Shown here piece after piece: positions 19,190 through 28,179 of a stretch of DNA of 64,000 nucleotides (position 1 is the first letter of the stretch; every line of letters starts with the position of its first letter). The notes beneath the pieces are model-generated. The model was not told the DNA's origin and did not search any database. It worked only from the letters and a program-made list of their open reading frames with translations. The position numbers and the translations under genes were made by a program. Origin of the DNA: Flavobacterium sp. UMI-01. Lineage in GTDB: Bacteria > Bacteroidota > Bacteroidia > Flavobacteriales > Flavobacteriaceae. The stretch is from positions 1-64,000 of the forward strand of contig NZ_BPLU01000006.1 in assembly GCF_019656315.1 (NCBI RefSeq), written 5' to 3'.

Positions 19190-20236
19190 TTATGGAGCAG
19201 GATTAGGATACACCGCCTGAACCGCTTCAATTTCGCTCAAAATCTCATCCGAAAGTTTGATTCTAAAGGCTTCAATGTTTTCTGTTAATTGCGCCGTAGT
19301 CGTAGCCCCAATGATAGTACTCGTCACATATTGTTGTTGATTCACAAATGCCAACGCCAATTGAGTTAAAGTCAATCCGTGTTTGGTAGCAATGTCGTGG
19401 TATCTTAAAGTCGCTGCTTTACATTGCTCATTGTTGTAACGACTGTATTGTGGAAACAAATGCAATCTTGATTTAGAATGGTTTTTTGTCTCGTCCAAAT
19501 ATTTTCCAGTCAACACACCAAAACCTAAGGGAGAATAGGCTAATAAACCTATATTTTCTCGATGGCAAATCTCGGCTGAACCTACTTCAAACAAGCGATT
19601 CAATAAAGAATATGGATTTTGAACCGTAGCAATCTTTGGCAAATTAAACTGCTTGCTTTCTTCTAAATAGCGCATCAATCCCCAGGGATTTTCATTAGAA
19701 ACACCTATCGCTTTAATTTTTCCCGCTTTTATAAATCCATCCAATGTTTCCAAAACCTGATGAATATTATCTTCCCATGAATCAGAAGTGACTTTATACC
19801 CTCTTTGTCCAAAAAAATTGGTTTTTCGTTCTGGCCAATGCAATTGGTACAAATCGATATAATCTGTTTGCAAACGTTTTAAACTATTATCCAACGCATA
19901 ATGCAAACTCTTGGGCGAAAAATCTAATTTTTCACGCATGTACCCAAAATTTGGATTAGGACCCGCAATTTTGCTGGCCAGTACTATCTTGTCTCTTTTA
20001 CCTGTATTTTTAAACCAAGTTCCTATAATTTTCTCTGTACTTCCGTAAGTCTCTTTATGACTAGGAATAGAATACATCTCGGCAGTATCAAAAAAATTGA
20101 CCCCTTTTTCAAAAGCCAAATCCATTTGTGCATGCCCTTCAGCTTCTGTATTTTGTTGTCCAAAAGTCATTGTCCCTAGACATACTTCACTCACTTTACT
20201 GTCTAATTGAGGTAGTTTATTGTATTTCATTTTCAT
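19190..20236 (-). CDS. NADP(H)-dependent aldo/keto reductase, Tas-like
   Basis: A TIM-barrel oxidoreductase of the aldo-keto reductase superfamily that reduces aldehydes or ketones with NADPH in the cytoplasm. The 348 residues show the start LPQLDSKVSEVCLGTMTFGQQN, the catalytic Asp/Tyr in FFDTAEMYS, Lys in VLASKIAG, His in YQLHWPERKTNFFGQRGY, and the late cofactor loop IIGATTTAQL. The long LHWPERKTNFFG insertion is typical of Tas-like members. The start may be Met1 (20236) or Met3 (20230). A TACTTTTG box (20254-20261, minus) is a likely promoter. The substrate is unknown. Confidence 0.9.
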   Translation of the reverse strand: MKMKYNKLPQLDSKVSEVCLGTMTFGQQNTEAEGHAQMDLAFEKGVNFFDTAEMYSIPSHKETYGSTEKIIGTWFKNTGKRDKIVLASKIAGPNPNFGYMREKLDFSPKSLHYALDNSLKRLQTDYIDLYQLHWPERKTNFFGQRGYKVTSDSWEDNIHQVLETLDGFIKAGKIKAIGVSNENPWGLMRYLEESKQFNLPKIATVQNPYSLLNRLFEVGSAEICHRENIGLLAYSPLGFGVLTGKYLDETKNHSKSRLHLFPQYSRYNNEQCKAATLRYHDIATKHGLTLTQLALAFVNQQQYVTSTIIGATTTAQLTENIEAFRIKLSDEILSEIEAVQAVYPNPAP

Positions 20237-20264
20237 TTTTCGTTATAGCATCGCAAAAGTATCC

Positions 20265-20304
20265 AAAAAAGAAAAAAGGTTCAAAGAACAACTCTGAACC
20301 TTTT
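20265..20304 (-). terminator. terminator of the OmpA lipoprotein gene
   Basis: A 10-bp stem (AAAAGGTTCA / TGAACCTTTT) with a 10-base loop, followed on the minus strand by a T-rich tract, 22 bases after the stop. It overlaps the aldo-keto reductase promoter region. Confidence 0.75.
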
Positions 20305-20326
20305 CTTAAAATTTTGCACTCTTATT

Positions 20327-21268
20327 TTAGTCAATTTCATTCAACATTTTGGAAATTTCATCTAATCTTGGAGTCAAAATAATTTCAATACGTCGGTTTT
20401 TAGCTTTACCCTCAGCCGTTGCATTACTGGCCAATGGTGAAAATTCGCCTCGTCCTGCTGCGGTTAAGTTTTGTTTATTAATGGCTTTATTTTCGCTTAA
20501 AATAGCCACAATCGCAGTTGCTCTTTTGGTTGACAAATCCCAGTTATTCGCAATTGGCCCAGAAGCTAGATAAGGATCATCATCTGTATGCCCTTCAATC
20601 AAAACTGCAATTTCAGGATTTGCTCCCAACACTTTCCCTACTTCGACCACTGCTTTACGACCTTCAGTACCTACTGACCAACTTCCAGAACCAAAAAGTA
20701 ATTTATTTTCCATAGAAACATAAACTTTTCCGTTTTTTTGCTCTACAGTCAACCCTTTGCCTTCAAAACCATTTAAGGCATTAGATAACGTTTCTTTTAG
20801 CTTACGCATATTTTCCTCCTTAGCCGCAATCAATGATTCGAGTTCTTGCAAACGTTTCGCATTTTTATTCAAGCGTTCTTGCTCGATGGCCAATGCTTTG
20901 GATTTGGCATCCAGTTGAGAAAGCAACTCTCTATTTTTACTCATATTGGCTTGTAAGGCTTCATTACTGTTTTTTTCCAGTGCTTTATAAGAATCTTCTA
21001 AGTTTTTGAATTTATCATTCAGCGCTGCATTGGCCGCTTTGAGTTTCTCCCGTTCTGTTTTTATTTTATCCAATTCGCCTTTTAAGGCTTCTTGGTCTAA
21101 CTCTAGTTGGTTTTTACTTTTCAAAAGCGCTTCATTTTCATCTGAAAGCGTTCGGTTTTCTTTTTTCAAAGTAGCATATTTACTTTCTAAATCAGTATAT
21201 ATTTTTTTTGAAACACAAGAGCTAGACATTGCCACAAGCAACAATCCAATAGAAATTCTTTTTATCAT
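20327..21268 (-). CDS. OmpA-family peptidoglycan-binding lipoprotein
   Basis: An outer-membrane lipoprotein that anchors the envelope to peptidoglycan. The 313 residues have a lipoprotein signal (LLLVAMSSSCVS, Cys18) and a long charged coiled coil (about 20-165, heptads rich in K/E/L). A C-terminal OmpA-like domain (about 190-305) has the diaminopimelate-binding pattern EGHTDDDPY, NWDLSTKRA and the arginine in KNRRIEIILTP. A terminator follows. It lies 34 bases after xth on the same strand, so the two could share a transcript. Confidence 0.92.
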   Translation of the reverse strand: MIKRISIGLLLVAMSSSCVSKKIYTDLESKYATLKKENRTLSDENEALLKSKNQLELDQEALKGELDKIKTEREKLKAANAALNDKFKNLEDSYKALEKNSNEALQANMSKNRELLSQLDAKSKALAIEQERLNKNAKRLQELESLIAAKEENMRKLKETLSNALNGFEGKGLTVEQKNGKVYVSMENKLLFGSGSWSVGTEGRKAVVEVGKVLGANPEIAVLIEGHTDDDPYLASGPIANNWDLSTKRATAIVAILSENKAINKQNLTAAGRGEFSPLASNATAEGKAKNRRIEIILTPRLDEISKMLNEID

Positions 21269-21302
21269 TCAATTCAATTTTAAAAATTAATGTATTCGTT
21301 AA

Positions 21303-22067
21303 TTATTCAATTTCAACGACAATCGGGCAATGGTCTGAATGTTTGGCTTCGGGCAAAATAACAGCCCTTGCAATACGGTCTTTCATTGGCTCACTAACCA
21401 AACAATAATCAATGCGCCAGCCTTTATTATTTAATCTAGCCGTAGGAAATCTAGCCGTCCACCAAGTGTAATGATGAGGCTCTTTATTCAAAAAGCGAAA
21501 ACTATCAATAAAACCGTTCTTTAAAAACGCATCTAACCAAGCACGTTCCTCAGGCAAAAACCCTGAAACCGTTTTATTTCGAACAGGATCATGAATATCT
21601 ATCGCTTCATGACAAATATTATAATCGCCACAAATTACTAAATTAGGAATCTCTTTTTTCAAGTGAGTAATGTATTCTTGAAAATCATCCATATATTTAA
21701 ACTTATGTCCTAATCGCTCACTATTCGTCCCTGAAGGCAAGTACAAACTCATCACTGAAACCGTATCAAAATCTACCCTAAGGTTTCGACCTTCGAAGTC
21801 CATGTGCTCAATTCCCGTGCCATAAACAACATTATTAGGTTTTATTTTTGACAAAATAGCCACACCACTATAGCCTTTTTTGGTAGCAGGAAACCAATAA
21901 TGATAGGGATAACCCGCTGCCTCAAAGTCTTCAAGCGGCACTTGTTCAGGTGTTGCTTTAATTTCCTGAAAACAAATCACATCAGGATTTGCCTGTTGTA
22001 ACCAAGTAATGAGTCCTTTAGAAATTGCAGCTCTTATTCCATTAACATTATACGATATAATCTTCAT
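21303..22067 (-). CDS. xth: exodeoxyribonuclease III
   Basis: Apurinic/apyrimidinic endonuclease and 3'-5' exonuclease of base-excision repair, of the EEP (Mg-dependent) superfamily. The 254 residues carry the full active-site set: ISYNVNGIRA (Asn7), CFQEIKA (metal-binding Glu), GYSGVAILSK, the GDYNICHEAIDIHDP loop (Asp/Asn), and the C-terminal KHSDHCPIVVEIE (catalytic His). A TACTTTTG box on the minus strand (22091-22098) fits a -7 element 24 bases upstream of the start. Confidence 0.97.
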   Translation of the reverse strand: MKIISYNVNGIRAAISKGLITWLQQANPDVICFQEIKATPEQVPLEDFEAAGYPYHYWFPATKKGYSGVAILSKIKPNNVVYGTGIEHMDFEGRNLRVDFDTVSVMSLYLPSGTNSERLGHKFKYMDDFQEYITHLKKEIPNLVICGDYNICHEAIDIHDPVRNKTVSGFLPEERAWLDAFLKNGFIDSFRFLNKEPHHYTWWTARFPTARLNNKGWRIDYCLVSEPMKDRIARAVILPEAKHSDHCPIVVEIE

Positions 22068-22171
22068 AAACTTATTTTTTTTGTGTGATTCAAAAGTAGT
22101 AAAAAATAAAAAGGATACGCCTTAAAACCCAAAATAGAAAGTACTCATAGCCGAATAATGGAGTTTTTTTC

Positions 22172-22179
22172 TATCTTTG
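22172..22179 (+). promoter_or_regulatory. -7 box of the olsF-like gene
   Basis: TATCTTTG matches TAnnTTTG. It lies inside the longest open frame (which begins at 22158) and 26 bases before the ATG at 22206, so it supports the later start. Confidence 0.45.
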
Positions 22180-22205
22180 TTTTTCGCTCAAAAATAAAAA
22201 ATCAT

Positions 22206-24008
22206 ATGGGTCTAGTTACTGCCAAAGAAGTTGCAAAAGCTATCAATATTGAAAAATACGGGATTTTAGGAACTTTTTCAGGTTGGCTATTAATGAAAGT
22301 GCTAAAAATATCAACTTTAAATAAGGTTTATAATCGAAACAAACATTTAAGTGAAGTTGCCTTTTTAAATGGTGTTTTGGATGACCTCCAGATTAAGTTC
22401 GAAATTCCAGAAGATGACCTTAAACGCATCCCTAAAGACGGCCCTTATATTACCATCTCCAACCACCCGTTAGGAGGGATTGACGGTATCTTATTATTGA
22501 AATTAATGCTCGAAAGAGAACCAAATTTCAAGATCATAGCCAATTTTTTATTGCATCGTATTGAACCGCTTAAGCCTTATATCATGCCGGTTAATCCTTT
22601 TGAAAATCATAAGGATGCCAAATCTAGTGTAATAGGAATCAAAGAAACTTTACGTCATTTGAGCGACGGAAAACCACTTGGAATGTTTCCAGCAGGTGAA
22701 GTTTCAACCTATAAAGATGGCGAGTTGATGGTGGACAAACCATGGGAAGAAGGCGCTATGAAAGTCATTAGAAAAGCACAAGTACCTGTAGTACCTATTT
22801 ATTTCCATGCCAAAAACAGTCACCTTTTTTATATTTTATCCCGACTTAGTGACACTTTGCGAACGGCTAAATTGCCTTCTGAATTATTCAGTCAGAAAAA
22901 GCGTGTAATTAAGGTACGCATTGGCAAACCGATTTCAGTAAATGAACAAAATGAATACAAAACCCTTGAAACGTATTCGGAATTTTTAAGAAAAAAAACC
23001 TATATGCTGGCCAATCCTTTTGAAAAGGAAAGCAAATTAATCCCTACTCCAAGTTTAAAATTACCGAAGAGTCCCAAAGAAATTGCAACTCCGGCCAACA
23101 TTGACAATATAATCACCGAGGTAACGGCCTTGCGTACCACGGATTGCCGTTTGCTTCAAAGTAAAAACTATGAAGTGTTTTTTGCTGGAGCTGAAAGCAT
23201 CCCAAATATCCTTCATGAAATAGGACGATTAAGAGAAATAACCTTTAGAGAAGTTGGCGAAGGTACTAATGAGTCTATTGATTTAGACAAATTTGATCAA
23301 TACTACCATCATTTATTTTTGTGGGATGAAGATGCTAAAAAAATTGCCGGCGCTTACCGGATGGGGTTGGGCTCAGAAATTTTCAAAAATCACGGTATCG
23401 AAGGTTTTTATCTCAATGATTTGTTCCGTTTTGAACCTGAATTACACGATATGATGAGTAAAACCATCGAAATGGGACGTGCTTTTATCATCAAAGAATA
23501 CCAGCAAAAACCAATGCCTTTATTCCTATTGTGGAAAGGAATTATTCATACCACTTTGCGTTTCCCTGAACATAAGTTCTTGATGGGCGGTGTGAGTATT
23601 AGTAATCAATTTTCAGATTTTTCTAAATCGTTGATGATTCAATTTATGAAATCAAACTATTACGATCCCTATATTGCACAATACATTCATCCTAAAAAAG
23701 CGTATAAAGTAAAACTGAAAGATGCCGATAAGGATTTCATCTTTAACGAAACTGAAGCCGACTTGAATAAATTTGACAAAATCATTGACGAACTTGAACC
23801 TGGCGTATTGCGTTTGCCGGTATTAATCAAAAAATACATCAAACAAAATGCACGAGTGGTCGCTTTTAATGTGGATCCATTATTTAACAACGCTATTGAT
23901 GGCTTAATGTACATCCGAATTGAGGACATTCCCGAAAGCACCATGAAACCCGTAATGGAAGAATTTCAGGCCGAATTAGAGCGTAAGCTTACTGAAAAAG
24001 ATGAATAA
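22206..24008 (+). CDS. olsF: OlsF-like bifunctional acyltransferase (PlsC domain + GNAT-like domain)
   Basis: From the ATG at 22206 the protein has 600 residues. The N-terminal half is a PlsC/LPLAT acyltransferase with the HX4D catalytic motif in ISNHPLGGIDG (about residues 86-93) and the glycine motif FPAGEVSTYKDGEL. The C-terminal part (from about 310) is a hemolysin/OlsB-like acyl-ACP N-acyltransferase region (FAGAESIPNILHEIGRLREITFREVGEGT, DEDAKKIAGAYRMGLG, FYLNDLFRFEP, MGRAFI). This arrangement matches OlsF, which makes ornithine lipid in one polypeptide and has homologues in Flavobacterium. It should act at the inner face of the cytoplasmic membrane. A lysophospholipid acyltransferase role is the alternative. 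Confidence 0.8.
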   Translation: MGLVTAKEVAKAINIEKYGILGTFSGWLLMKVLKISTLNKVYNRNKHLSEVAFLNGVLDDLQIKFEIPEDDLKRIPKDGPYITISNHPLGGIDGILLLKLMLEREPNFKIIANFLLHRIEPLKPYIMPVNPFENHKDAKSSVIGIKETLRHLSDGKPLGMFPAGEVSTYKDGELMVDKPWEEGAMKVIRKAQVPVVPIYFHAKNSHLFYILSRLSDTLRTAKLPSELFSQKKRVIKVRIGKPISVNEQNEYKTLETYSEFLRKKTYMLANPFEKESKLIPTPSLKLPKSPKEIATPANIDNIITEVTALRTTDCRLLQSKNYEVFFAGAESIPNILHEIGRLREITFREVGEGTNESIDLDKFDQYYHHLFLWDEDAKKIAGAYRMGLGSEIFKNHGIEGFYLNDLFRFEPELHDMMSKTIEMGRAFIIKEYQQKPMPLFLLWKGIIHTTLRFPEHKFLMGGVSISNQFSDFSKSLMIQFMKSNYYDPYIAQYIHPKKAYKVKLKDADKDFIFNETEADLNKFDKIIDELEPGVLRLPVLIKKYIKQNARVVAFNVDPLFNNAIDGLMYIRIEDIPESTMKPVMEEFQAELERKLTEKDE

Positions 24009-24020
24009 TATTTTAGGTCA

Positions 24021-24062
24021 CTCAACAAAAAAGTCTCGAATTATCGAGACTTTTTTGTTGAG
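24021..24062 (+). terminator. bidirectional terminator after olsF, copy 1 of a repeated hairpin
   Basis: A perfect 19-bp stem (CTCAACAAAAAAGTCTCGA and its complement, loop ATTA) starts 12 bases after the stop codon. About 40 bases, including the loop, are also found at 32199-32237 downstream of an unrelated gene. Confidence 0.85.
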
Positions 24063-24130
24063 CATGAATATTTACTATACTGTATAAATTGAAAAATTGT
24101 GGTTTCGGTTTGCATTCATTCACTTCCTTT

Positions 24131-24499
24131 CTATACTTGCAGACAACTAACGGAGATAATCTTCCATTTTTCATCCTTTTTTTTCCACACACGATTATAC
24201 TTAAATTTCCCCTCGATTGGCGTTCCTAACATCATTCCTTTAGTGTCATAAGTAATAATGACGAGGACGCAATCATCAATCAAACTTATTTTCTCAATGT
24301 TAGGAATTAATTTTTCAACAATCATATGTCCCGCTCTATGAGAAGCTAAGTCCATGTGCTTATCGATAATATCTCCATTAGGCAAAATTCCCACTAAATC
24401 ATCATGTATTATTTCATCAAGGAATTTTAAGTCGCTATTTTTTATAGCTTCAATTAAATGGTACTCTAGTTTTTCAATTTCTAATCTTTCCATTGCCAT
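24131..24499 (-). CDS. DUF4440 / NTF2-like family protein
   Basis: The 122 residues fit the small cone-shaped NTF2-like fold: an N-terminal helix (LEIEKLEYHLIEAIKNSDLKFLDEIIHDDLVGILPNG) followed by strands and the closing YNRVWKKKDEKWKIISVSCLQV that is typical of DUF4440. No signal peptide is present, so it should be cytoplasmic. Members serve as ligand-binding or isomerase-like domains; the function here is unknown. The start may be Met3 (24493). It is separated from neighbours by more than 60 bases on each side. Confidence 0.75.
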   Translation of the reverse strand: MAMERLEIEKLEYHLIEAIKNSDLKFLDEIIHDDLVGILPNGDIIDKHMDLASHRAGHMIVEKLIPNIEKISLIDDCVLVIITYDTKGMMLGTPIEGKFKYNRVWKKKDEKWKIISVSCLQV

Positions 24500-24563
24500 A
24501 ACTGCAAATTTTATATTACAATTTTAAAAAAATAATCTACTAAAATTACAGGGGTTATAGCCC

Positions 24564-25094
24564 TCAATTTGGGGTGGTTTTGCCATATTCATCATAATAC
24601 CTTGGTAAAATAAATTCCCCATCTGTAACGGTTACAAATTCTGTCAAATAAACCTCCTCATACAAAACACCTTCAAATGTTCCTCTAATATAAGAATTTG
24701 TAACCTCAAGAATATTCAAATTAAAATTAGTACTATTATTAGCATTATAGGTACGAAATCCTTTTTTATTACTATCGTAAAATTGGAAAAACAATTGGTT
24801 CGACCCTTGATAACTTCCTGGTGTAATTTGTATTAAATCCGTAAGATTTCCACTAAAAAATGGATAAATATTGCTTAAAGAATTTCCAGAATACATGGCT
24901 ATCTCAAGTTTATTTGATTCCTTATATTGTAACGCTTGTGCGAGATAGGAAACTTTTATACTATTTCCGTTTACCTTAGCTTTAATGTAATACTCTGAGG
25001 TATTTTTGTTTTGATCCTCTTTGGAATCGCTGGTACAAGAGGACCAAACCATAGTGATAAAGACCATGACAAACAAAGACTTCACTTTCATCAT
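24564..25094 (-). CDS. lipoprotein of unknown function
   Basis: The 176 residues start with a lipoprotein signal (KSLFVMVFITMVWSSC, cysteine near residue 20) and an acidic/asparagine spacer. The following part (YYIKAKVNGNSIKVSYLAQALQYKESNKLEIAMYSG) looks like a small beta-rich domain of the kind often found in Bacteroidota lipoproteins. I do not recognise a named family with certainty. It lies 84 bases downstream of the beta-barrel gene at 25179 on the same strand and may belong to that transcript. Confidence 0.65.
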   Translation of the reverse strand: MMKVKSLFVMVFITMVWSSCTSDSKEDQNKNTSEYYIKAKVNGNSIKVSYLAQALQYKESNKLEIAMYSGNSLSNIYPFFSGNLTDLIQITPGSYQGSNQLFFQFYDSNKKGFRTYNANNSTNFNLNILEVTNSYIRGTFEGVLYEEVYLTEFVTVTDGEFILPRYYDEYGKTTPN

Positions 25095-25178
25095 ATTATG
25101 TTGATTTAGTATTTTTATTCCAACAACATCGTGTTGATTTTAACTACTTATTCCATGCAAGATTCTTACAGTATCTCA

Positions 25179-25667
25179 TTATAATTTATAAGTTACTCCA
25201 ATCTTCAAACCACTTGTAGCATTACCTCCATCCAATTCCATATTTACAGCTAATTGATCATTAAAAAAATATCTTCCTCCAATTTGCCCACCAACACCAA
25301 ATGGCTCATCATCAACAAAATAAGAGTTATCGTCTTTGATTTTCCAACTATAGTAATTTAAATTCAATCCTGCATATACGTCCCATTTTGATGGAATTTT
25401 CAACAACTCATTAAAATGATAATTACCATTTCCTTGAATTCCAAGAATGGTACTCGTAATTCCAAAGGTTTTATAGGACTGATAGGACGCTTGAACACCT
25501 ATTGTAAAATTGTTGTCTAAACCATAATCCGCCCCAAAATAGATTGGATTTCCCCAGCTAGAAGCGCCAAACCCTGCATTAAGTTGTATGTTATTTTTCT
25601 CTAAAGGAGCTTGACCTAATACTGAGGTAGCTATTAACAAACTAATCGATAATAATACGTTTTTCAT
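25179..25667 (-). CDS. outer-membrane beta-barrel protein (OmpW/OmpX-size)
   Basis: The 162 residues have a signal peptide (MKNVLLSISLLIATSVLGQ) followed by alternating amphipathic strands (NIQLNAGFGASSWGNPIYFGADYG, FTIGVQASYQSYKTFG, WDVYAGLNLNYYSWK, LAVNMELDGGNATSGLKIGVTYKL). This is the pattern of a small eight-stranded barrel of the porin/OMP b-brl class, ending in an aliphatic residue. It starts 15 bases after the lipoprotein gene at 25683, so the two are likely co-transcribed. The function is unknown; similar small barrels serve in adhesion or stress. Confidence 0.75.
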   Translation of the reverse strand: MKNVLLSISLLIATSVLGQAPLEKNNIQLNAGFGASSWGNPIYFGADYGLDNNFTIGVQASYQSYKTFGITSTILGIQGNGNYHFNELLKIPSKWDVYAGLNLNYYSWKIKDDNSYFVDDEPFGVGGQIGGRYFFNDQLAVNMELDGGNATSGLKIGVTYKL

Positions 25668-25682
25668 GTTTTAAAATTTAAG

Positions 25683-26075
25683 TTATTCAAATAAGTAAAC
25701 TAAAGCTCCTGTAGAGGATGTATTAGTTTGGGTTTTAACAAGGATTCCATTCACTAAAATATCCATTTTAACTGTAGCTGATTGATTAGCGCCATACCCT
25801 ACTGAAGCATCTTCGAATTTATTCACCTCTCTGGTGATTGTTTTAGAAAATGGCAATGTTTGATTATCCAAAGAGGTCATCCCTCCGGTTTCGTTCCTAT
25901 ATTGAACATTTGCAGTTACTGCAGTAGTACTTGTCAATTTATATTCAATAGATACTCTTTTGGGGTATTTTCCAGAATCATCATGATTATCATCATTATT
26001 ACAAGAAAAAAACAGGAATGTAATACAACCAAATGCTAGTATTTGATTAAAAAATTTTAAGCATTTATTTTTCAT
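25683..26075 (-). CDS. small lipoprotein, first gene of a two- or three-gene unit
   Basis: The 130 residues have a lipoprotein signal (ILAFGCITFLFFSCNNDDNHDD, lipobox FFSC) followed by an immunoglobulin-like strand pattern (VSIEYKLTSTTAVTANVQYRNETGG, SATVKMDILVNGILVKTQTNTSS). The family is not certain; MmpS-like accessory lipoproteins look similar. The promoter carries TAGATTTG (minus, 26102-26109) and, 23 bases further upstream, the palindrome TTAACTTAAGTTAA, which suggests control by a Crp/Fnr-type activator. A beta-barrel gene follows after 15 bases. Confidence 0.65.
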   Translation of the reverse strand: MKNKCLKFFNQILAFGCITFLFFSCNNDDNHDDSGKYPKRVSIEYKLTSTTAVTANVQYRNETGGMTSLDNQTLPFSKTITREVNKFEDASVGYGANQSATVKMDILVNGILVKTQTNTSSTGALVYLFE

Positions 26076-26101
26076 ATTTAAGAATTTATAAAATTAGAAT
26101 G

Positions 26102-26147
26102 CAAATCTATTTTGAAGTAAATCATTTACTAATTAACTTAAGTTAAT
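26102..26147 (-). promoter_or_regulatory. promoter with Crp/Fnr-type palindrome, gene 25683
   Basis: On the minus strand the perfect 16-bp palindrome ATTAACTTAAGTTAAT (26132-26147) precedes the -7 box TAGATTTG (26102-26109); the TTAAC-N4-GTTAA core ends 23 bases before that box. The centre falls near -42, the class II activator position. Outer arms ATCATTT / AAATGAT extend the symmetry. Confidence 0.55.
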
Positions 26148-26357
26148 AAATGATGGAATCGCATATTTAATTTTCATATTTATAGTGTTTTTTAAAATAG
26201 TGAAACTGCATAAACAATCATGACAAACACTATTTCTCCAATAAAACTATACGGTATTAATAAACAAGATTTAATTTAGAGTACAATTGAAAAAAAGGGC
26301 TAATGGTGGTATTTACCCAAATAACCCACGCTTGTATAATTAAACCCAAGTTCATAT

Positions 26358-27038
26358 TTACTCCTTTTTTGTATTGAATCTAATAGCATAACCTAATTGC
26401 AAATAGTAAGGTATTAAAGGAGGTGTCTTAAAATCTTGTGCAAATATTTTTCCAACTTTGAATGTTATGTCATGTTTTTTAAATGAATAACCAGATTGAA
26501 TTCCATAATAAAAATTACCTCCAGTTGATGGCTCATACCACCCATCTTTTACATCTGTAAAGTTTGATTTATACAAAGCTGAATGTGTAAAATTAGAAAC
26601 GATTGCTTTATCAAATCCAAATTCAGTAGCAATAAACCATTTGGGTTTATAATAGCCAATTGTAGTTGAAAAATCACTTCCAAAGTTCAAAATTCTAACA
26701 AAATCATTATTATAAACTCTAAAAACTCCATTAATTTTTAATCCAATATTTAAGTTTTTAAATTTTAAAATTCTAATTATCCCCCCAACCTTTGTTTTAA
26801 AATCATCAATTTTTTTTTCTCCAAAAGGAATTGCTATTTCGGTATTTAAAATAATGGGAGATTTTCCGTTATCTATTTTATGCCCATATCCAAAACTATA
26901 TATTGAACCATATTCGAGTCCTATACCTGTACTAATAGTATTATTCTGCTCTATATTTCCCCAATTTATAACTTGTGCATTACTTACAATAAATAAGAAT
27001 ATTAATATCAAAGTAGATTTTAATCTAAAATTTTTCAT
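26358..27038 (-). CDS. secreted/outer-membrane protein of unknown function
   Basis: From the ATG at 27038 the protein has 226 residues with a clean signal peptide (LKSTLILIFLFIVSNAQ) and alternating strand patterns (GYGHKIDNGKSPIILNTEIAIPFG, WFIATEFGFDKAIVSN, YYGIQSGYSFKKHDITFKVG) ending in YYLQLGYAIRFNTKKE. This suggests an outer-membrane beta-barrel. A longer frame from 27110 would put 24 residues before the signal peptide and overlap the hydrolase gene, so the later start is preferred. It begins 20 bases after the alpha/beta hydrolase stop and is likely in the same unit. Confidence 0.65.
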   Translation of the reverse strand: MKNFRLKSTLILIFLFIVSNAQVINWGNIEQNNTISTGIGLEYGSIYSFGYGHKIDNGKSPIILNTEIAIPFGEKKIDDFKTKVGGIIRILKFKNLNIGLKINGVFRVYNNDFVRILNFGSDFSTTIGYYKPKWFIATEFGFDKAIVSNFTHSALYKSNFTDVKDGWYEPSTGGNFYYGIQSGYSFKKHDITFKVGKIFAQDFKTPPLIPYYLQLGYAIRFNTKKE

Positions 27039-27058
27039 TTGTGTTTTTTGTGGATTAA

Positions 27059-28069
27059 TTATAGTGATTGGATGTATTGAATTATTCTTGGCATTGTTTG
27101 TTGTTGCCACACTTGCTGATTGCTTATTATTCCGTCATGCCCCACACCATTGATTCTATTTATTGTTACCGAACTAAATGAAGTGCCAATTTTATTTGCC
27201 CAACTAGTTGGATAGGCTCTATTTTTATCACTATAAAAGAAAAGAGTATTTGGAGTGAAATTTTGAAGATTTTCAGAAAAATCAGGGTTATAATTTTCTG
27301 CAATTTCAAAAAGGGTTGTTATGATAACACCTCCTGAACGCCAGAAACTACTTGGTTTAGTATTATCTTCATCAGTTATGTCATTTTTTGAAGCCAATAA
27401 ATTAAGTTTATAATCTAATATTTCATGGTCATTTTTATTCCCTGTTAAAAACTGATCCATATAAGCTGCATCATTAGATAACTCACTCCATAATTTAAAA
27501 GACCGTGATTTTTCAACATAATATTTAATATCATTCCATTTTAAACCACCCGGTTCACAAACAACTAACCCATTAATTAAATTTGGATAGCTACCTGCAA
27601 AACCAGAAGCTAAAATACCGCCCCAAGAGTGACCTAAAAGAACTACTTTTTGAGTAGGACTCGTCTTGTAGTGTTCAATAACGCCTCTTAGTTCGATGTA
27701 TAAATCACTAATAGCTTCAATCCCCCTATCTAAATAAACATGATCAGCTAATCTTTGAGATAAACCTGAACCTCTTTGATCATAAAAAACCACATAATAT
27801 CCCTGATCAGCAAGTTCTTTACAGTTTAATAAATACCGATAGTCTCCACCGGGACCACCGTGAACAACTACTACCATCGTGTGTGATGGATTTCCAAAGG
27901 CTTCTGAGTGTAGTTTTACACCATTTACAGTAATTTGAGACAGAGAACTATCTTCAAGTACAGTTTTAGGAACTAAATTACCAGGTTCATTTATTAATCG
28001 CTCCTCTGAACATGAAGAAAACATAAAAAATAAAATGGTCATTAAAAATGATTGAATAATCTTTTGCAT
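27059..28069 (-). CDS. alpha/beta-hydrolase lipoprotein (proline iminopeptidase-like, S33)
   Basis: From the ATG at 28069 the protein has 336 residues: a lipoprotein signal (FLMTILFFMFSSCSEE), then an alpha/beta-hydrolase fold. It has the oxyanion motif HGGPGGD, FYDQRGSGLS, the nucleophile elbow GHSWGG, and the late catalytic histidine in GVGHDGII. The HGGPG and DQRGxGxS pair is typical of peptidase family S33 (proline iminopeptidases and epoxide-hydrolase-like proteins). It should act in the periplasm or at the cell surface; the substrate is unknown. The upstream frame extension to 28105 lacks a signal and is not preferred. The beta-barrel gene at 26358 follows. Confidence 0.82.
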   Translation of the reverse strand: MQKIIQSFLMTILFFMFSSCSEERLINEPGNLVPKTVLEDSSLSQITVNGVKLHSEAFGNPSHTMVVVVHGGPGGDYRYLLNCKELADQGYYVVFYDQRGSGLSQRLADHVYLDRGIEAISDLYIELRGVIEHYKTSPTQKVVLLGHSWGGILASGFAGSYPNLINGLVVCEPGGLKWNDIKYYVEKSRSFKLWSELSNDAAYMDQFLTGNKNDHEILDYKLNLLASKNDITDEDNTKPSSFWRSGGVIITTLFEIAENYNPDFSENLQNFTPNTLFFYSDKNRAYPTSWANKIGTSFSSVTINRINGVGHDGIISNQQVWQQQTMPRIIQYIQSL

Positions 28070-28179
28070 AATATATTTTTTATGCAAATAAAACTCAATT
28101 ACCACACACGAATCGTCTCAAAAGACAAAGTGGGACTAATTTTAAATCATTGTTTTTGTGATAGTTACCATATAGTTAT

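Noticed and set aside
27039-27110. 24-residue N-terminal extension of the gene at 26358
   Set aside because: It would precede a clear signal peptide and overlap the hydrolase gene; the ATG at 27038 is better.
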